64,000 nt of DNA, taken from assembly GCA_965194375.1 (NCBI GenBank), contig CBDAEL010000010.1, one strand, 5' to 3'. The translations under genes were made by a program, and so were the position numbers. The DNA is from Tabrizicola_A aquatica. GTDB taxonomy: Bacteria; Pseudomonadota; Alphaproteobacteria; Rhodobacterales; Rhodobacteraceae. Positions 1-8,187 of this stretch are shown piece after piece. The notes below the pieces were generated by a model. The model searched no databases. It was not told the origin of the DNA and saw only the letters and a list, made by a program, of their open reading frames with translations. Every line of letters begins with the position of its first letter. The first letter of the stretch is position 1.

Positions 1-230
1 CCCACGGGGGTTTCATTCTCGGTCGAGATGGAAAACACCAAGCGACCCTCGCGGATCGCGAGGCCCAGACGATAGGGACCAGCCGGAATCTCGCGCCCTT
101 CGCGCAGAGGCAGGCCAAAGGCGTTCTCTTCGAGCAAATCGAAGATCGCAACCTTGCGTTCCTGTTCGATTTCTGGCGTCGGGCGGGCAAGCCCGCGCTC
201 GTCAATCTCGATGTGACAGATCTTATTCAT
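1..230 (-). CDS. UPF0262 family protein, 3' part cut by window edge
   Basis: The minus strand from the ATG at 230 reads MNKICHIEIDERGLARP and continues through a charged stretch (EIEQERKVAIFDLLEEN, then REGREIPAGPYRLGLAIREGRLVFSI) to the window edge with no stop. This matches the conserved N-terminus of UPF0262 proteins, about 150-160 residue cytosolic proteins of unknown function in alphaproteobacteria. In many Rhodobacteraceae this gene follows hisD directly and precedes a low-molecular-weight phosphatase gene; here about 2.4 kb of other genes lies between it and hisD. The ribosome site is weak (GGTAAG), as expected for a gene normally translated from a hisD transcript. About 76 residues are visible. 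Confidence 0.8.
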   Translation of the reverse strand, partial: MNKICHIEIDERGLARPTPEIEQERKVAIFDLLEENAFGLPLREGREIPAGPYRLGLAIREGRLVFSISTENETPV

Positions 231-350
231 CGCTTACCGTGTTTCAATGGCTGTGCCGCAGCCGTCGCCCCTGGCGCAAATGATCTGTCCACGCGTGCCC
301 CGTCAAGCACAACCTTGTACCGTTGCAGGTTGGCTGTGAGAGGCCGAATG

Positions 351-893
351 TCAGTTCCAGGCCAGAGGATCGGCACCCGACATCGACAAGACCCGATAAC
401 CACTTTTCCGCAAGGAAAGCAGCGACCTGGCAAGATTGTCTAAAACATAGTCACCTTGATCGGTTTTCACGATCAGAATGGCGTGACCTTCACCTTCGCT
501 TGTCTTCACATACGCGATGCGCATGGCGCTGGGTGGAAAGCCGTCTGAGACCAACCGCGCGCGCTTGGCCAGCACGTAATCTTCGCAATCCCCGACTGTT
601 TTTCCAACAGTCCAACGGTCCAGTTGTCCATCGGTACGCGGCCTTATCGCCTTGTTGACGGCCCGATTGACCCGGTCGAGATGCGTCAGTGTCGCGGTAT
701 CCAGATGGATCCGGTCCGCGCCACCGCCTTGGCATTCTTTTGGGGTGCGAAGGCACATGATTTGGAAGCCTACGGGCGCTGCTGTGCCGCTTTGCGTGGC
801 CATGACCGGAGCAGGCAGCGTAATCGCCAAGGCGACAGCCACGACATAGGTCCGCATCGGGATAAACCTTCGGATTGTGGACGTATTCGTCAT
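351..893 (-). CDS. periplasmic transglutaminase-like cysteine peptidase (BTLCP family)
   Basis: This 180-residue protein has a cleavable signal peptide (about residues 12-32, MRTYVVAVALAITLPAPVMA) and the hallmarks of bacterial transglutaminase-like cysteine proteinases (Peptidase C93, the family that contains LapG): an early CLRTPKEC cysteine pair, the GDCEDYVLAK catalytic cysteine (about C103), GHAILIV histidine (about H137) and YVLDN aspartate (about D152). The start at 893 was chosen over the longer frame because GGAGGG lies 6 bases upstream. It should act in the periplasm. LapG members cleave surface adhesins, but no partner adhesin or LapD is visible here, so the substrate is unknown. 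It sits divergently next to the secreted repeat protein at 1243. Confidence 0.8.
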   Translation of the reverse strand: MTNTSTIRRFIPMRTYVVAVALAITLPAPVMATQSGTAAPVGFQIMCLRTPKECQGGGADRIHLDTATLTHLDRVNRAVNKAIRPRTDGQLDRWTVGKTVGDCEDYVLAKRARLVSDGFPPSAMRIAYVKTSEGEGHAILIVKTDQGDYVLDNLARSLLSLRKSGYRVLSMSGADPLAWN

Positions 894-1242
894 TTGCCCT
901 CCGGGTTGTAGTGGTGCCCAAACGGCTCCAACACGGGGGATGATTCTCATGAAACTGCGGCTTGGCCAAGTTGCCGCCATGGCAAGCGCGGGGAAATTGT
1001 GTGTCTAGACATTGGCAAAAATGCTTAGCAGCCGCGAATTAGTCCTGAAAACCTATATTTATTATATACTTAAGGTGCAGAAATATACTTCTTGATGAAG
1101 GCGCGCGTAAGGCAAAATAAGGAGTCGAAAAAAAGACATAAAAGTGCAATTATAGAGAATATTGCAGCGAAATTGTGTCGCTTTGTGCCGTTTTCCTATT
1201 CGTTTCCATTTTCAAAACAATTAATTTCAAAGGAGTGGGGGA
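894..1242. promoter_or_regulatory. AT-rich divergent intergenic region
   Basis: This stretch separates the divergent peptidase and repeat-protein genes. From about 1040 onward it is strikingly AT-rich (for example CCTATATTTATTATATAC at 1052-1069) compared with the GC-rich genome around it. It must hold the promoter of the repeat protein, whose ribosome site AAGGAG is at 1229-1234, but I cannot single out one -35/-10 pair with confidence. A short frame beginning near 1092 overlaps the repeat gene and has no family resemblance. Confidence 0.5.
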
Positions 1243-2595
1243 ATGCTTCCACGTTTTTCATCACATGTTACGGCCATGACTTTAGCGATTCTTGGTGCGT
1301 CAGTTGGCCCAAGCTGGTCCTTGGGCGCAGCAGATCAACTGATCGAGGCTTGCAAATCTAGCGATCAGGCCTGTGAGGCCAACATTGAGGCATTTGCCAG
1401 CGTCGTGCCAGCGGGTGGGCAGCGTGATCGCGTTCTTTCCACCGTTGCAGCTGACCTTGCGGAGGCGACCCTCCTGGCCGGGACAAGCGGCCGCCAATGC
1501 AGTGTTGCTCAGACCGGCATATTGGCCCTGTCACAGAAAGCAACTGCCACAGCAACACGCAATCAACTCACGACATTGGCCGCGTCCATCTGCGGTGCGT
1601 CGATTGTGACTGCATCCACCGGTAGTACCGGCGGTGACACGGGTGGTGGTAGCGGCGGTGACACGGGCGGCGATACCGGCGGTGACACTGGCGGCGATAC
1701 CGGTGGTGACACTGGCGGTGACAGTGGCGGTGACACGGGCGGCGATACCGGCAGTGACACGGGCGGCGCTACCGGTGGTGACACTGGCGGTGATACTGGT
1801 GGAGACACGGGCGGCGATACCGGCGGTGACGCTGGTGGCGATACAGGTGGTGACACGGGTGGCGATACCGGTGGTGATACTGGCGGCGATACCGGCGGTG
1901 ACACGGGTGGCGACACTGGTGGCGATACCGGCGGTGACACTGGCGGCGATACTGGTGGCGAAACCGGCGGTGACACTGGTGGCGAAACCGGCGGTGACAC
2001 TGGCGGCGATACCGGTGGTGACACTGGGGGCGATACCGGTGGTGACACGGGCGGCGATACCGGTTGCGGCGCGTGCGGCGATACAGGTGGTGACACGGGT
2101 GGTGATACCGGTGGCGACACGGGCGGTGATACCGGTGGTGACACGGGCGGCGATACCGGTGGTGACACTGGCGGCGATACAGGTGGTGATACCGGTGGCG
2201 ACACGGGCGGTGATACCGGTGGTGACACGGGCGGCGATACCGGTGGTGATACTGGCGGTGATACGGGTGGCGATACCGGTGGTGACACTGGTGGCGGAAA
2301 CACCAACAACAACGGGACCAACAGCGACACCTCCCCAGGTGGAAGCGGTGGAAACGAGAACGGCCCCGGCGGGTCTGACGGCGGTCAAGCCGGCGGCAAT
2401 GGTGGTGGCCAAGGCGGCGGAAACACTGGCGGCGGAAACACCAACAACAACGGGATCAACGGCGACACGTCCCCAGGTGGAAGCGGTGGAAACGAAAACG
2501 GCCCCGGCGGGTCTGACGGCGGTCAAGCCGGCGGCAATAGTGGTGGCCAAGGCGGCAATGCCGGCGGAAACGGTGGTGGCAAGAAAGACAAATAG
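1243..2595 (+). CDS. secreted Thr-Gly-Gly-Asp repeat protein
   Basis: This 450-residue protein starts with a signal peptide (MLPRFSSHVTAMTLAILGASVG, cleavage probably near residue 28), followed by a roughly 95-residue helical head with four cysteines (EACKSSDQACEAN, GRQCSVAQ, AASICGAS). Residues about 129-350 are about 55 TGGD tetrapeptides with a few variants (GETG, GSDT, GDAG) and one central CGAC. The tail is two 46-residue Asn/Gly/Ser-rich repeats ending in GGGKKDK. I do not recognise a named family. The acidic, flexible, glycine-rich repeat suggests an extracellular or periplasmic matrix or calcium-binding protein, which is inference. It has a good ribosome site, an AT-rich upstream region and its own terminator. 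All six frames are open through the repeat, but only this frame has a signal peptide and start signals. Confidence 0.8.
   Translation: MLPRFSSHVTAMTLAILGASVGPSWSLGAADQLIEACKSSDQACEANIEAFASVVPAGGQRDRVLSTVAADLAEATLLAGTSGRQCSVAQTGILALSQKATATATRNQLTTLAASICGASIVTASTGSTGGDTGGGSGGDTGGDTGGDTGGDTGGDTGGDSGGDTGGDTGSDTGGATGGDTGGDTGGDTGGDTGGDAGGDTGGDTGGDTGGDTGGDTGGDTGGDTGGDTGGDTGGDTGGETGGDTGGETGGDTGGDTGGDTGGDTGGDTGGDTGCGACGDTGGDTGGDTGGDTGGDTGGDTGGDTGGDTGGDTGGDTGGDTGGDTGGDTGGDTGGDTGGDTGGDTGGDTGGGNTNNNGTNSDTSPGGSGGNENGPGGSDGGQAGGNGGGQGGGNTGGGNTNNNGINGDTSPGGSGGNENGPGGSDGGQAGGNSGGQGGNAGGNGGGKKDK
1627..2292 (+). repeat. 12-bp tandem repeat array encoding TGGD
   Basis: About 55 units of a 12-base repeat (GGTGACACGGGC-like) run in one reading frame. 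Codons vary at third positions (GGC/GGT, GAC/GAT, ACC/ACG/ACT/ACA), and GAC-containing and GAT-containing units often alternate, giving a 24-base higher-order unit. Because 12 is divisible by 3 the antisense frames also stay open, producing a spurious Pro-Pro-Val-Ser frame. Around 2062-2082 two units are altered to encode TGCGACGD. Confidence 0.95.
2293..2562 (+). repeat. 138-bp in-frame tandem duplication
   Basis: Two near-identical 138-base units begin at 2293 and 2431, each encoding about 46 residues starting GGNTNNNG and containing SPGGSGGNENGPGGSDGGQA. The second copy is slightly shortened at its end. Substitutions are few, so the duplication is more recent than the divergence within the 12-base array. 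Confidence 0.9.
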
Positions 2596-2655
2596 GGGTC
2601 AACTTCGGCCTGGTAGCAGAACACTCTGCAAGCCAGTTTGTTTTCCCTTTTCGAA

Positions 2656-2682
2656 ACGCAGCCCTAAGGGGCTGCGTCTTTA
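2656..2682 (+). terminator. intrinsic terminator of the repeat-protein gene
   Basis: ACGCAGCCC (2656-2664), loop TAAG, GGGCTGCGT (2669-2677) followed by CTTTAT. The perfect 9-bp stem lies 60 bases after the repeat-protein stop and just before the hisD stop on the other strand. Confidence 0.85.
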
Positions 2683-2686
2683 TCTG

Positions 2687-3994
2687 TCAGATCGGCTTGT
2701 TCAGCTTGGCCAGCCGCGCCGTTACGCTAAGCCCATGCGCCTCTAGGCTTTCGCTGCGGGCAAGCCGTTCGGCAGAAGGACCAATGGCGGCCAAAGCCTC
2801 GGGCGTCATTTTGGCCAGCGTGGTGCGCTTGACGAAATCCAGAACCGACAAGCCCGAGGAAAACCGCGCCGAGCGGGCGGTGGGCAGCACATGGTTCGGC
2901 CCGCCGACATAGTCGCCAATCGCCTCAGGCGTCCAAGCGCCGAGGAAGATTGCCCCGGCATGGGTGATTTCGGCCGCAAGGGCGTCGGGATCGGCCACAC
3001 AAAGCTCCAGATGTTCAGGCGCCACCCGGTTCGACAGGACCGCCGCCTCGGCCAGATCACGGCACAGGATCACAGCGCCAAAATCGCGCCAAGAGGCCCC
3101 CGCAATGGCGCGGCGCTCCAGCGTCTCAAGGCGTTTCTCGACCGCTGCAACCACGCGCGCAGCAAAACCCGCATCAGGCGTTATCAGGATCGACTGCGCA
3201 CTTTCGTCGTGCTCGGCTTGCGAAAGCAGATCCAGCGCGATCCAATCCGGATCATTGTCTCTGTCCGCAATGACCAATATCTCCGACGGCCCCGCGATCA
3301 TGTCGATGCCAACGCGGCCAAAGACGCGCCGCTTGGCCGCCGCCACATAGGCATTGCCCGGCCCGGTGATCTTGTCGACGGGCTGGATCGTTTGGGTGCC
3401 ATAGGCCAAGGCCGCCACCGCCTGCGCGCCGCCAATGCGGTAGACGGTATCCACCCCAGCAATCTCAGCGGCCAACAGCACCAGCGGGTTCACCACACCC
3501 CCGGGCGTCGGGCAGGTCACCACCAACCTCTTGACCCCTGCGACTTTGGCCGGAATGGCATTCATCAAAACCGACGAGGGGTACGAGGCGAGCCCCCCCG
3601 GCACATAAAGCCCCGCCGCTGAAACCGGCGTCCAGCGCCAGCCAAGGGTGGACCCGGTGGCATCCTGCCAGAGTGCATCCTCGGGCATCTGGCGCGCGTG
3701 ATAGGCGCGGATCCGGTCGGCCGCGAGTTCCAGGGCAGCGCGATCTTCAGGTGCGACCTTGGCAATCTCGGCCTCAATCTCGGCTTTGGTAAAGGCCATG
3801 GTCTCGGAGGTCAGCACCAGCTTGTCAAAGCGTGCGGTCAGCTCCAGCACGGCCGCATCGCCGCGCGCGCGCACATCGGCGATGATGGCTGCTACCGCAT
3901 CGTCAACGTCAGGGCTGTCCTCGCGCTTTTGTCCCAGAAGGGTGGTAAAGCGGGCCTCGAAATCGGCGTCCTTTGTGTTCAGAAAGCTGGGCAT
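2687..3994 (-). CDS. hisD: histidinol dehydrogenase
   Basis: HisD catalyses the last two steps of histidine synthesis, oxidising L-histidinol to histidine with two NAD+ in the cytosol. The 435-residue protein has the full family length and signatures: GLYVPGG and YPSSVLM near residue 130, GPGNAYVAAAKR, the zinc-ligand region SQAEHDESAQ, the catalytic VAPEHLEL Glu-His pair, GDYVGGPNHVLPT, and the C-terminal SLEAHGLS histidine ligand. The start at 3994 is preceded by AGGAGAGG at a good distance; an in-frame ATG five codons upstream lacks a ribosome site. UPF0262, usually immediately downstream, is displaced here by the insert at 350-2690. Confidence 0.97.
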   Translation of the reverse strand: MPSFLNTKDADFEARFTTLLGQKREDSPDVDDAVAAIIADVRARGDAAVLELTARFDKLVLTSETMAFTKAEIEAEIAKVAPEDRAALELAADRIRAYHARQMPEDALWQDATGSTLGWRWTPVSAAGLYVPGGLASYPSSVLMNAIPAKVAGVKRLVVTCPTPGGVVNPLVLLAAEIAGVDTVYRIGGAQAVAALAYGTQTIQPVDKITGPGNAYVAAAKRRVFGRVGIDMIAGPSEILVIADRDNDPDWIALDLLSQAEHDESAQSILITPDAGFAARVVAAVEKRLETLERRAIAGASWRDFGAVILCRDLAEAAVLSNRVAPEHLELCVADPDALAAEITHAGAIFLGAWTPEAIGDYVGGPNHVLPTARSARFSSGLSVLDFVKRTTLAKMTPEALAAIGPSAERLARSESLEAHGLSVTARLAKLNKPI

Positions 3995-4049
3995 CGGCCT
4001 CTCCTGCAACCTGCGCCCGTCCTAGGCCAAAGCCCGCAGCGCCGCAAGA

Positions 4050-4193
4050 AGAAGGGGGCTGTCTGCCCCCTCGCCGCATGCGCGGCTCACCCCCGAGGAT
4101 ATTTTGGCCGCATTGAAGGCCATAGTGCCGCTGCCTTCAATGCGGTGACAAATATCCTCCGGGGGTCCGGGGGTGGAAAACCCCCGGCGCCTG
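4050..4193. repeat. inverted pair of hairpin/GGATATTT repeat modules
   Basis: Between hisD and the GlxA-type gene lie several nested palindromes: GGGGGC/GCCCCC at about 4055-4071, then two inverted arms (4095-4120 and 4133-4159) that share GAGGATATTT and CCGCATTGAAGGC-type sequence, then a CCGGGGG/CCCCCGG hairpin at 4160-4187. The right half read on the minus strand has the order hairpin, ACCCCCGGAGGATATTTG, CATTGAA, the same layout as the modules at 37918 and 46143. Confidence 0.75.
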
Positions 4194-4206
4194 GGGTCAG
4201 ATCGCC

Positions 4207-5214
4207 TCAGCCGCCGAAATGCGAAAACCGATAGGGGCTGACGCCGTATTTCTTGCGGAAGGATTTCGAGAAATGTGAGGTGGAGGCATAGCCGCAGGCC
4301 ACGGCCACATCGGTCACCTTCATGTCGGTCTCGGCCAAAAGCGCGCGGCCGCGGGCCAGTCGGAGGTCGTTCATGTAGCGCACCGGGGTGAGGCCCAGAT
4401 AACGGTTGAAGAGCCGCTCGATCTGACGGCGCGACAGGTTGAGGTGGGCGGCGCAGCCGTCAAGATCCAACTCTTCTTCGATGCGCGCCTCAAGATAGGC
4501 GGCGGCTTGCAGAAGCTTGTCGTGGCGCGTGCCCAGCCGGGTCGCAAGGCTCGCGGTCTGGCTGTCGGCCTCGTCCCGGCGCTGGGTCAGGAGGCACATG
4601 TTCATGACCTCTTGCCCGAGTTCTGCGCCGAAGCGGTCGGAGATCAGTTTGAGCATCAGGTCCGCCGCCGCCACCCCGCCCGCGCAGGTCATCACCCGGT
4701 CGTCGATGGAAAACACTTGGCGCGAGGGTTCCAGATCGGGAAAGTTTTCGGAGAAAGCCGTGGTGTTGTCCCAATGCATGGTAAAGCGGCGGCCCTTGAG
4801 GATGCCCGCTTGGGCCAGCGCATAGGCGCCGGTGCACAGGCCCCCCACCATCCGCCCGCGCCGCCAGAGCCCGCGCAGCCAGTCGCCCAAGGCGACCGAC
4901 GCCTTGCCTTCGGGTTCCACCCCCGAGACCACCAAGATGATGCCTTCAGGTTTTGCCGCATTCCATGGCCCATCCACCATCACCGGCACGCCATTTGAGC
5001 AGGCGACCGGCCCGCCGTCATCGGAGAGCACCGACCAGCGAAACAGCACTTGCTGGGTCAACTGGTTCGCCATGCGCAAGGGTTCAATCGCCGAGGAAAA
5101 CGCCAGCATCGTGAACTTGGGCAACAGCACAAAGGCCACGTCGATGCTCTCGGGCTTGCCCGACAGCGTCACATGGGCCGATCCTTTGGCGACATATCTC
5201 TGCTGATCGGTCAT
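4207..5214 (-). CDS. GlxA family AraC-type transcriptional regulator
   Basis: A 335-residue regulator with an N-terminal class-I glutamine-amidotransferase-like domain (about residues 20-200: VAFVLLPKFTMLAFSSAIEPLRMAN, then GGLCTGAYALAQAGIL, the nucleophile-elbow region) and a C-terminal AraC DNA-binding domain with two helix-turn-helix motifs (LNLSRRQIERLFNRYLG and VAVACGYASTSHFSKSFRKK). Family members sense small amines or amides such as glycine betaine and activate catabolic genes; the ligand here is unknown. The start at 5214 has GAGGTG upstream. A longer frame from 5262 overlaps the metG stop codon by one base (TGATG), so translational coupling and a 351-residue form are possible. Confidence 0.85.
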   Translation of the reverse strand: MTDQQRYVAKGSAHVTLSGKPESIDVAFVLLPKFTMLAFSSAIEPLRMANQLTQQVLFRWSVLSDDGGPVACSNGVPVMVDGPWNAAKPEGIILVVSGVEPEGKASVALGDWLRGLWRRGRMVGGLCTGAYALAQAGILKGRRFTMHWDNTTAFSENFPDLEPSRQVFSIDDRVMTCAGGVAAADLMLKLISDRFGAELGQEVMNMCLLTQRRDEADSQTASLATRLGTRHDKLLQAAAYLEARIEEELDLDGCAAHLNLSRRQIERLFNRYLGLTPVRYMNDLRLARGRALLAETDMKVTDVAVACGYASTSHFSKSFRKKYGVSPYRFSHFGG

Positions 5215-5261
5215 CTGCACCTCGTCGGTGGTCACCATAGCAGAGGGTGGCGCGTGGCGCA

Positions 5262-6980
5262 TCAGGTTCTAATCCCGGCAAACCGCGCCTGCCAGTCGGC
5301 GCGCTCTTCGTCGGTGATCTTGCGGAACAGGTTTTCGGGCACCGCAAAGGCGTGGCCTGCCGGCAGGGTGCGTACGGCGGCGTGCACGTCCGAAGGCCAT
5401 GTCCAGTCATCCGACCCCATGGCCGTCATCATGGTTTGGGCCGCATCGGGGATAAAGGGCGAGGACAGGACTGCATAGATCCGGATCAGGTTCAGCGCGA
5501 GGCGGATTTGCGCTTGGGCCTGTTCAGGGTCGGTTTTGACCACCGACCACGGGGCGGCGGCCTGCAGGTATTCGTTGCCGATCACCCAAATCGCGCGCAG
5601 TTCGGCGGCGGCCTTGCGGACCTCCATCCCCTCCATCGCGCGGGTGTAATCGGCAATCCGCACGCCCAGATCGGCAATCAGCGCGGTTTCCATCTGGCCG
5701 AAGGCCCCTGCCTCGGGCACGGTGTCGCCCAGTTTCGACACAGCAAACTTGGTCACGCGGCTGACGAAATTGCCCAAGACATCGGCCAGATCCTTGTTCA
5801 CCGAGGCTTGGAAGTTTTCCCATGTGAATTCGGCATCCGAGGATTCCGGGGCATGGGACAACAGCCACCAGCGCCAGTAATCCGACGGCAGGATCGACAG
5901 CGCCTGATCCATGAACACGCCGCGCCCGCGCGAGGTGGAGAACTGGCCGCCGTCATAATTCAGGTAATTGAACGACTTGAGGTAGTCGACCAGCTTCCAC
6001 GTCTCGCCCGACCCAAGAATGGTCGCCGGGAAAGACAGGGTGTGGAAGGGCACGTTGTCTTTGCCCATGAACTGGTAATAGGTCACATCCGCAGCACCTT
6101 TGTCGGTGCGCCACCAGCGCTGCCATGCCGCATCATCCAGACCGTTCGCATCGGCCCATTCGGCGGTGCAGGCGATGTATTCGATGGGGGCATCGAACCA
6201 GACGTAGAACACCTTGCCTTCCATCCCCGGCCAAGGCTGATCGCCGCGCATCACCGGGATGCCCCAATGCAGATCGCGGGTGATGCCGCGGTCTTGCAGC
6301 CCGTCGCCATCGTTCAGCCATTTCTTGGCGATCGAGGTGGTCAGGATCGGCCAGTCGGTCTTGCTGTCGATCCAAGCCTCCAGCTTGTCCTTCAGCGCGC
6401 GCTGCATGAGGTAAAGGTGCTTGGTTTCCCGCTCTTCCAGATTGGTGGAGCCGGAAATGGTGGAGCGTGGGTTGATAAGGTCGGTCGGATCCAGCTGCTT
6501 GGTGCAGTTGTCGCATTGGTCGCCACGCGCGCTTTCAAACCCGCAGTTCGGGCAGGTGCCTTCGATATAGCGGTCGGGCAGGAAGCGGCCGTCGTCTATG
6601 GAATAGATCATCTTTTCGGAGACTTCGCGGATCAGACCGTTTTCGGCCAGCTTGCCGGCAAAATGCTGGGTCAGCTTGTGATTGCGCTGCGAGGAGGATC
6701 GGCCGAAATGGTCGAAGGACAGGCGGAAGCCCTTGGCAATCTCGGCCTGAACGCCGTGCATTTCGGCGCAGTATTCGGCCACCGGCTTGCCCGCCTTGGC
6801 CGCCGCCAGTTCGGCCGGGGTGCCGTGCTCATCGGTCGCACAGATGAACATCACCTCATTGCCGATGGCCCGGTTGAACCGCGCGAACAGGTCGGCAGGC
6901 AACTGGCTGCCCACAAGGTTGCCCAGATGCTTGATGCCGTTGATATAAGGAATAGCCGAGGTGATAAGAATCCGTGCCAT
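5262..6980 (-). CDS. metG: methionyl-tRNA synthetase
   Basis: MetG charges tRNA-Met with methionine. The 572-residue protein starts MARILITSAIPYINGIKHLGN, where KHLGN is the HIGH-type signature. It has the zinc knuckle CPNCG..CDNC (about residues 140-160), a WFDAPIEY active-site strand, and a KMSKS equivalent in which the usual lysine is replaced (QFSTSRGRG). The C-terminal anticodon-binding helices follow, and there is no C-terminal tRNA-binding extension. The ATG at 6980 is chosen because the longer frame adds residues with no resemblance to the family. It is divergent from the aldo/keto reductase gene and may be cotranscribed with the GlxA-type regulator. Confidence 0.95.
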   Translation of the reverse strand: MARILITSAIPYINGIKHLGNLVGSQLPADLFARFNRAIGNEVMFICATDEHGTPAELAAAKAGKPVAEYCAEMHGVQAEIAKGFRLSFDHFGRSSSQRNHKLTQHFAGKLAENGLIREVSEKMIYSIDDGRFLPDRYIEGTCPNCGFESARGDQCDNCTKQLDPTDLINPRSTISGSTNLEERETKHLYLMQRALKDKLEAWIDSKTDWPILTTSIAKKWLNDGDGLQDRGITRDLHWGIPVMRGDQPWPGMEGKVFYVWFDAPIEYIACTAEWADANGLDDAAWQRWWRTDKGAADVTYYQFMGKDNVPFHTLSFPATILGSGETWKLVDYLKSFNYLNYDGGQFSTSRGRGVFMDQALSILPSDYWRWWLLSHAPESSDAEFTWENFQASVNKDLADVLGNFVSRVTKFAVSKLGDTVPEAGAFGQMETALIADLGVRIADYTRAMEGMEVRKAAAELRAIWVIGNEYLQAAAPWSVVKTDPEQAQAQIRLALNLIRIYAVLSSPFIPDAAQTMMTAMGSDDWTWPSDVHAAVRTLPAGHAFAVPENLFRKITDEERADWQARFAGIRT

Positions 6981-7099
6981 GGCGCCCTCTTGTCTTGTCG
7001 CGCCCGCTTTAGCGCAAGGCGCGGTCGGGGGGAAGCGCATCCCTTTGCTCTTGTCGCCGCGCGCCCTTCGGCTAGGGTCGGCGAAAAGGAGCCTTGCCC

Positions 7100-8140
7100 A
7101 TGAAACACATTCCCCTTGGCCGGACTCGCATCAGCGTCTCGGAAATCTGCCTTGGCACCATGACATGGGGCAGCCAGAACACCGAGGCCGAAGGCCATGC
7201 CCAGATGGACCACGCGCTTGAGCGGGGGGTGAATTTCTGGGATGCGGCGGAAATGTATCCGGTGAACCCGGTCAAGGCTGAAACGGTGGGCCGGACCGAA
7301 GAGATCATTGGCACATGGTTTGCCAAAGGCAGGCGCGACCGCGTGGTGCTGGCCACCAAGGTCACGGGTGCGGGCCATCCTGAGGTGCGGGGCGGGGCGC
7401 CCCTGACCCCGGCTGTGATGCGTGCGGCGTGCGAGGCATCGCTCGGCCGGTTGCAGACCGATTACATCGACGTTTATCAGCTGCATTGGCCGAACCGCGA
7501 TGTCTATCACTTCCGCGATATCTGGACCTTTGATCCGCGGGGGGCCACGGCGGCCGAGACCGAGGCGCATATGGTTGAGATCTTGGAAGAGACCGCAAAG
7601 CTCGTGGCCGAGGGCAAGATCCGCCATCTGGCTTTGTCGAATGAAACGGTCTGGGGCACGGCGAAATGGCTGCATCTGGCGGAAAAGCACGGATTGCCGC
7701 GCATGATGACGGCGCAGAACGAATACTCGCTTTTGTGCCGCCAGTTTGACAGCGATTGGGCCGAGCTTGCCCATATGGAAAACCTGCCGCTGTTGGCGTT
7801 TTCCCCTCTGGCGACCGGGCTTTTGACGGGCAAATATGCAGGCGACGTCACCCCGACCGGCAGCCGCCGCAGTCTGAACCCCGGCCTTGGTGGGCGCATC
7901 ACGCCGCAGGTGTTTCCCGCTGTGGCCGCCTATCTGGGCATCGCCGCCGCGCATGGGCTGGACCCGGCGCAGATGGCGATTGCCTTTTGCCGCAGCCGGC
8001 CCTTCCCCTGCATCCCGATCATCGGCGCGACCAATCTTGCACAATTGGACGTCGCGATTGGCGCAGCAGATGTCACGCTCTCGCCCAAGGTGCTGGCCGA
8101 GATTGACGCCGCCCACCGCGCCCATCCCATGCCGTTCTAA
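7100..8140 (+). CDS. aldo/keto reductase (Tas-like)
   Basis: A 346-residue NADPH-dependent oxidoreductase of the aldo/keto reductase fold. Visible signatures are the N-terminal LGRTRISVSEICLGTMTWG, the catalytic Asp and Tyr in NFWDAAEMYP, the lysine in LATKV and the histidine in QLHWP. Near the C-terminus, PIIGATNLAQLDVAI fits the cofactor-binding segment. The long insert after QLHWPNRD and the overall length resemble the Tas subgroup. The ATG at 7100 has AAGGAG 8 bases upstream. Substrate not predictable. It is transcribed away from metG. Confidence 0.9.
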   Translation: MKHIPLGRTRISVSEICLGTMTWGSQNTEAEGHAQMDHALERGVNFWDAAEMYPVNPVKAETVGRTEEIIGTWFAKGRRDRVVLATKVTGAGHPEVRGGAPLTPAVMRAACEASLGRLQTDYIDVYQLHWPNRDVYHFRDIWTFDPRGATAAETEAHMVEILEETAKLVAEGKIRHLALSNETVWGTAKWLHLAEKHGLPRMMTAQNEYSLLCRQFDSDWAELAHMENLPLLAFSPLATGLLTGKYAGDVTPTGSRRSLNPGLGGRITPQVFPAVAAYLGIAAAHGLDPAQMAIAFCRSRPFPCIPIIGATNLAQLDVAIGAADVTLSPKVLAEIDAAHRAHPMPF

Positions 8141-8187
8141 GGGGGTTGCGGAAGCGGGCGGCTTCTGGGCATCTCTGGCTTAGGGGC

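Noticed and set aside
1092..1361. Small frame in the AT-rich region before the repeat protein
   Set aside because: It starts with TTG, has no ribosome site and overlaps the repeat gene in another frame.
1627..2292. CRISPR-like array
   Set aside because: Units are 12 bases without unique spacers and lie inside a coding frame.
1563..2330. Antisense frame encoding about 255 residues of Pro-Pro-Val-Ser repeats
   Set aside because: It is the complement of the TGGD array, open because the repeat unit is a multiple of three; it has no start signals and the sense frame has a signal peptide and ribosome site.
5247..7103. 618-codon frame opposite metG
   Set aside because: Antisense shadow caused by GC-rich codon usage; metG has complete motifs.
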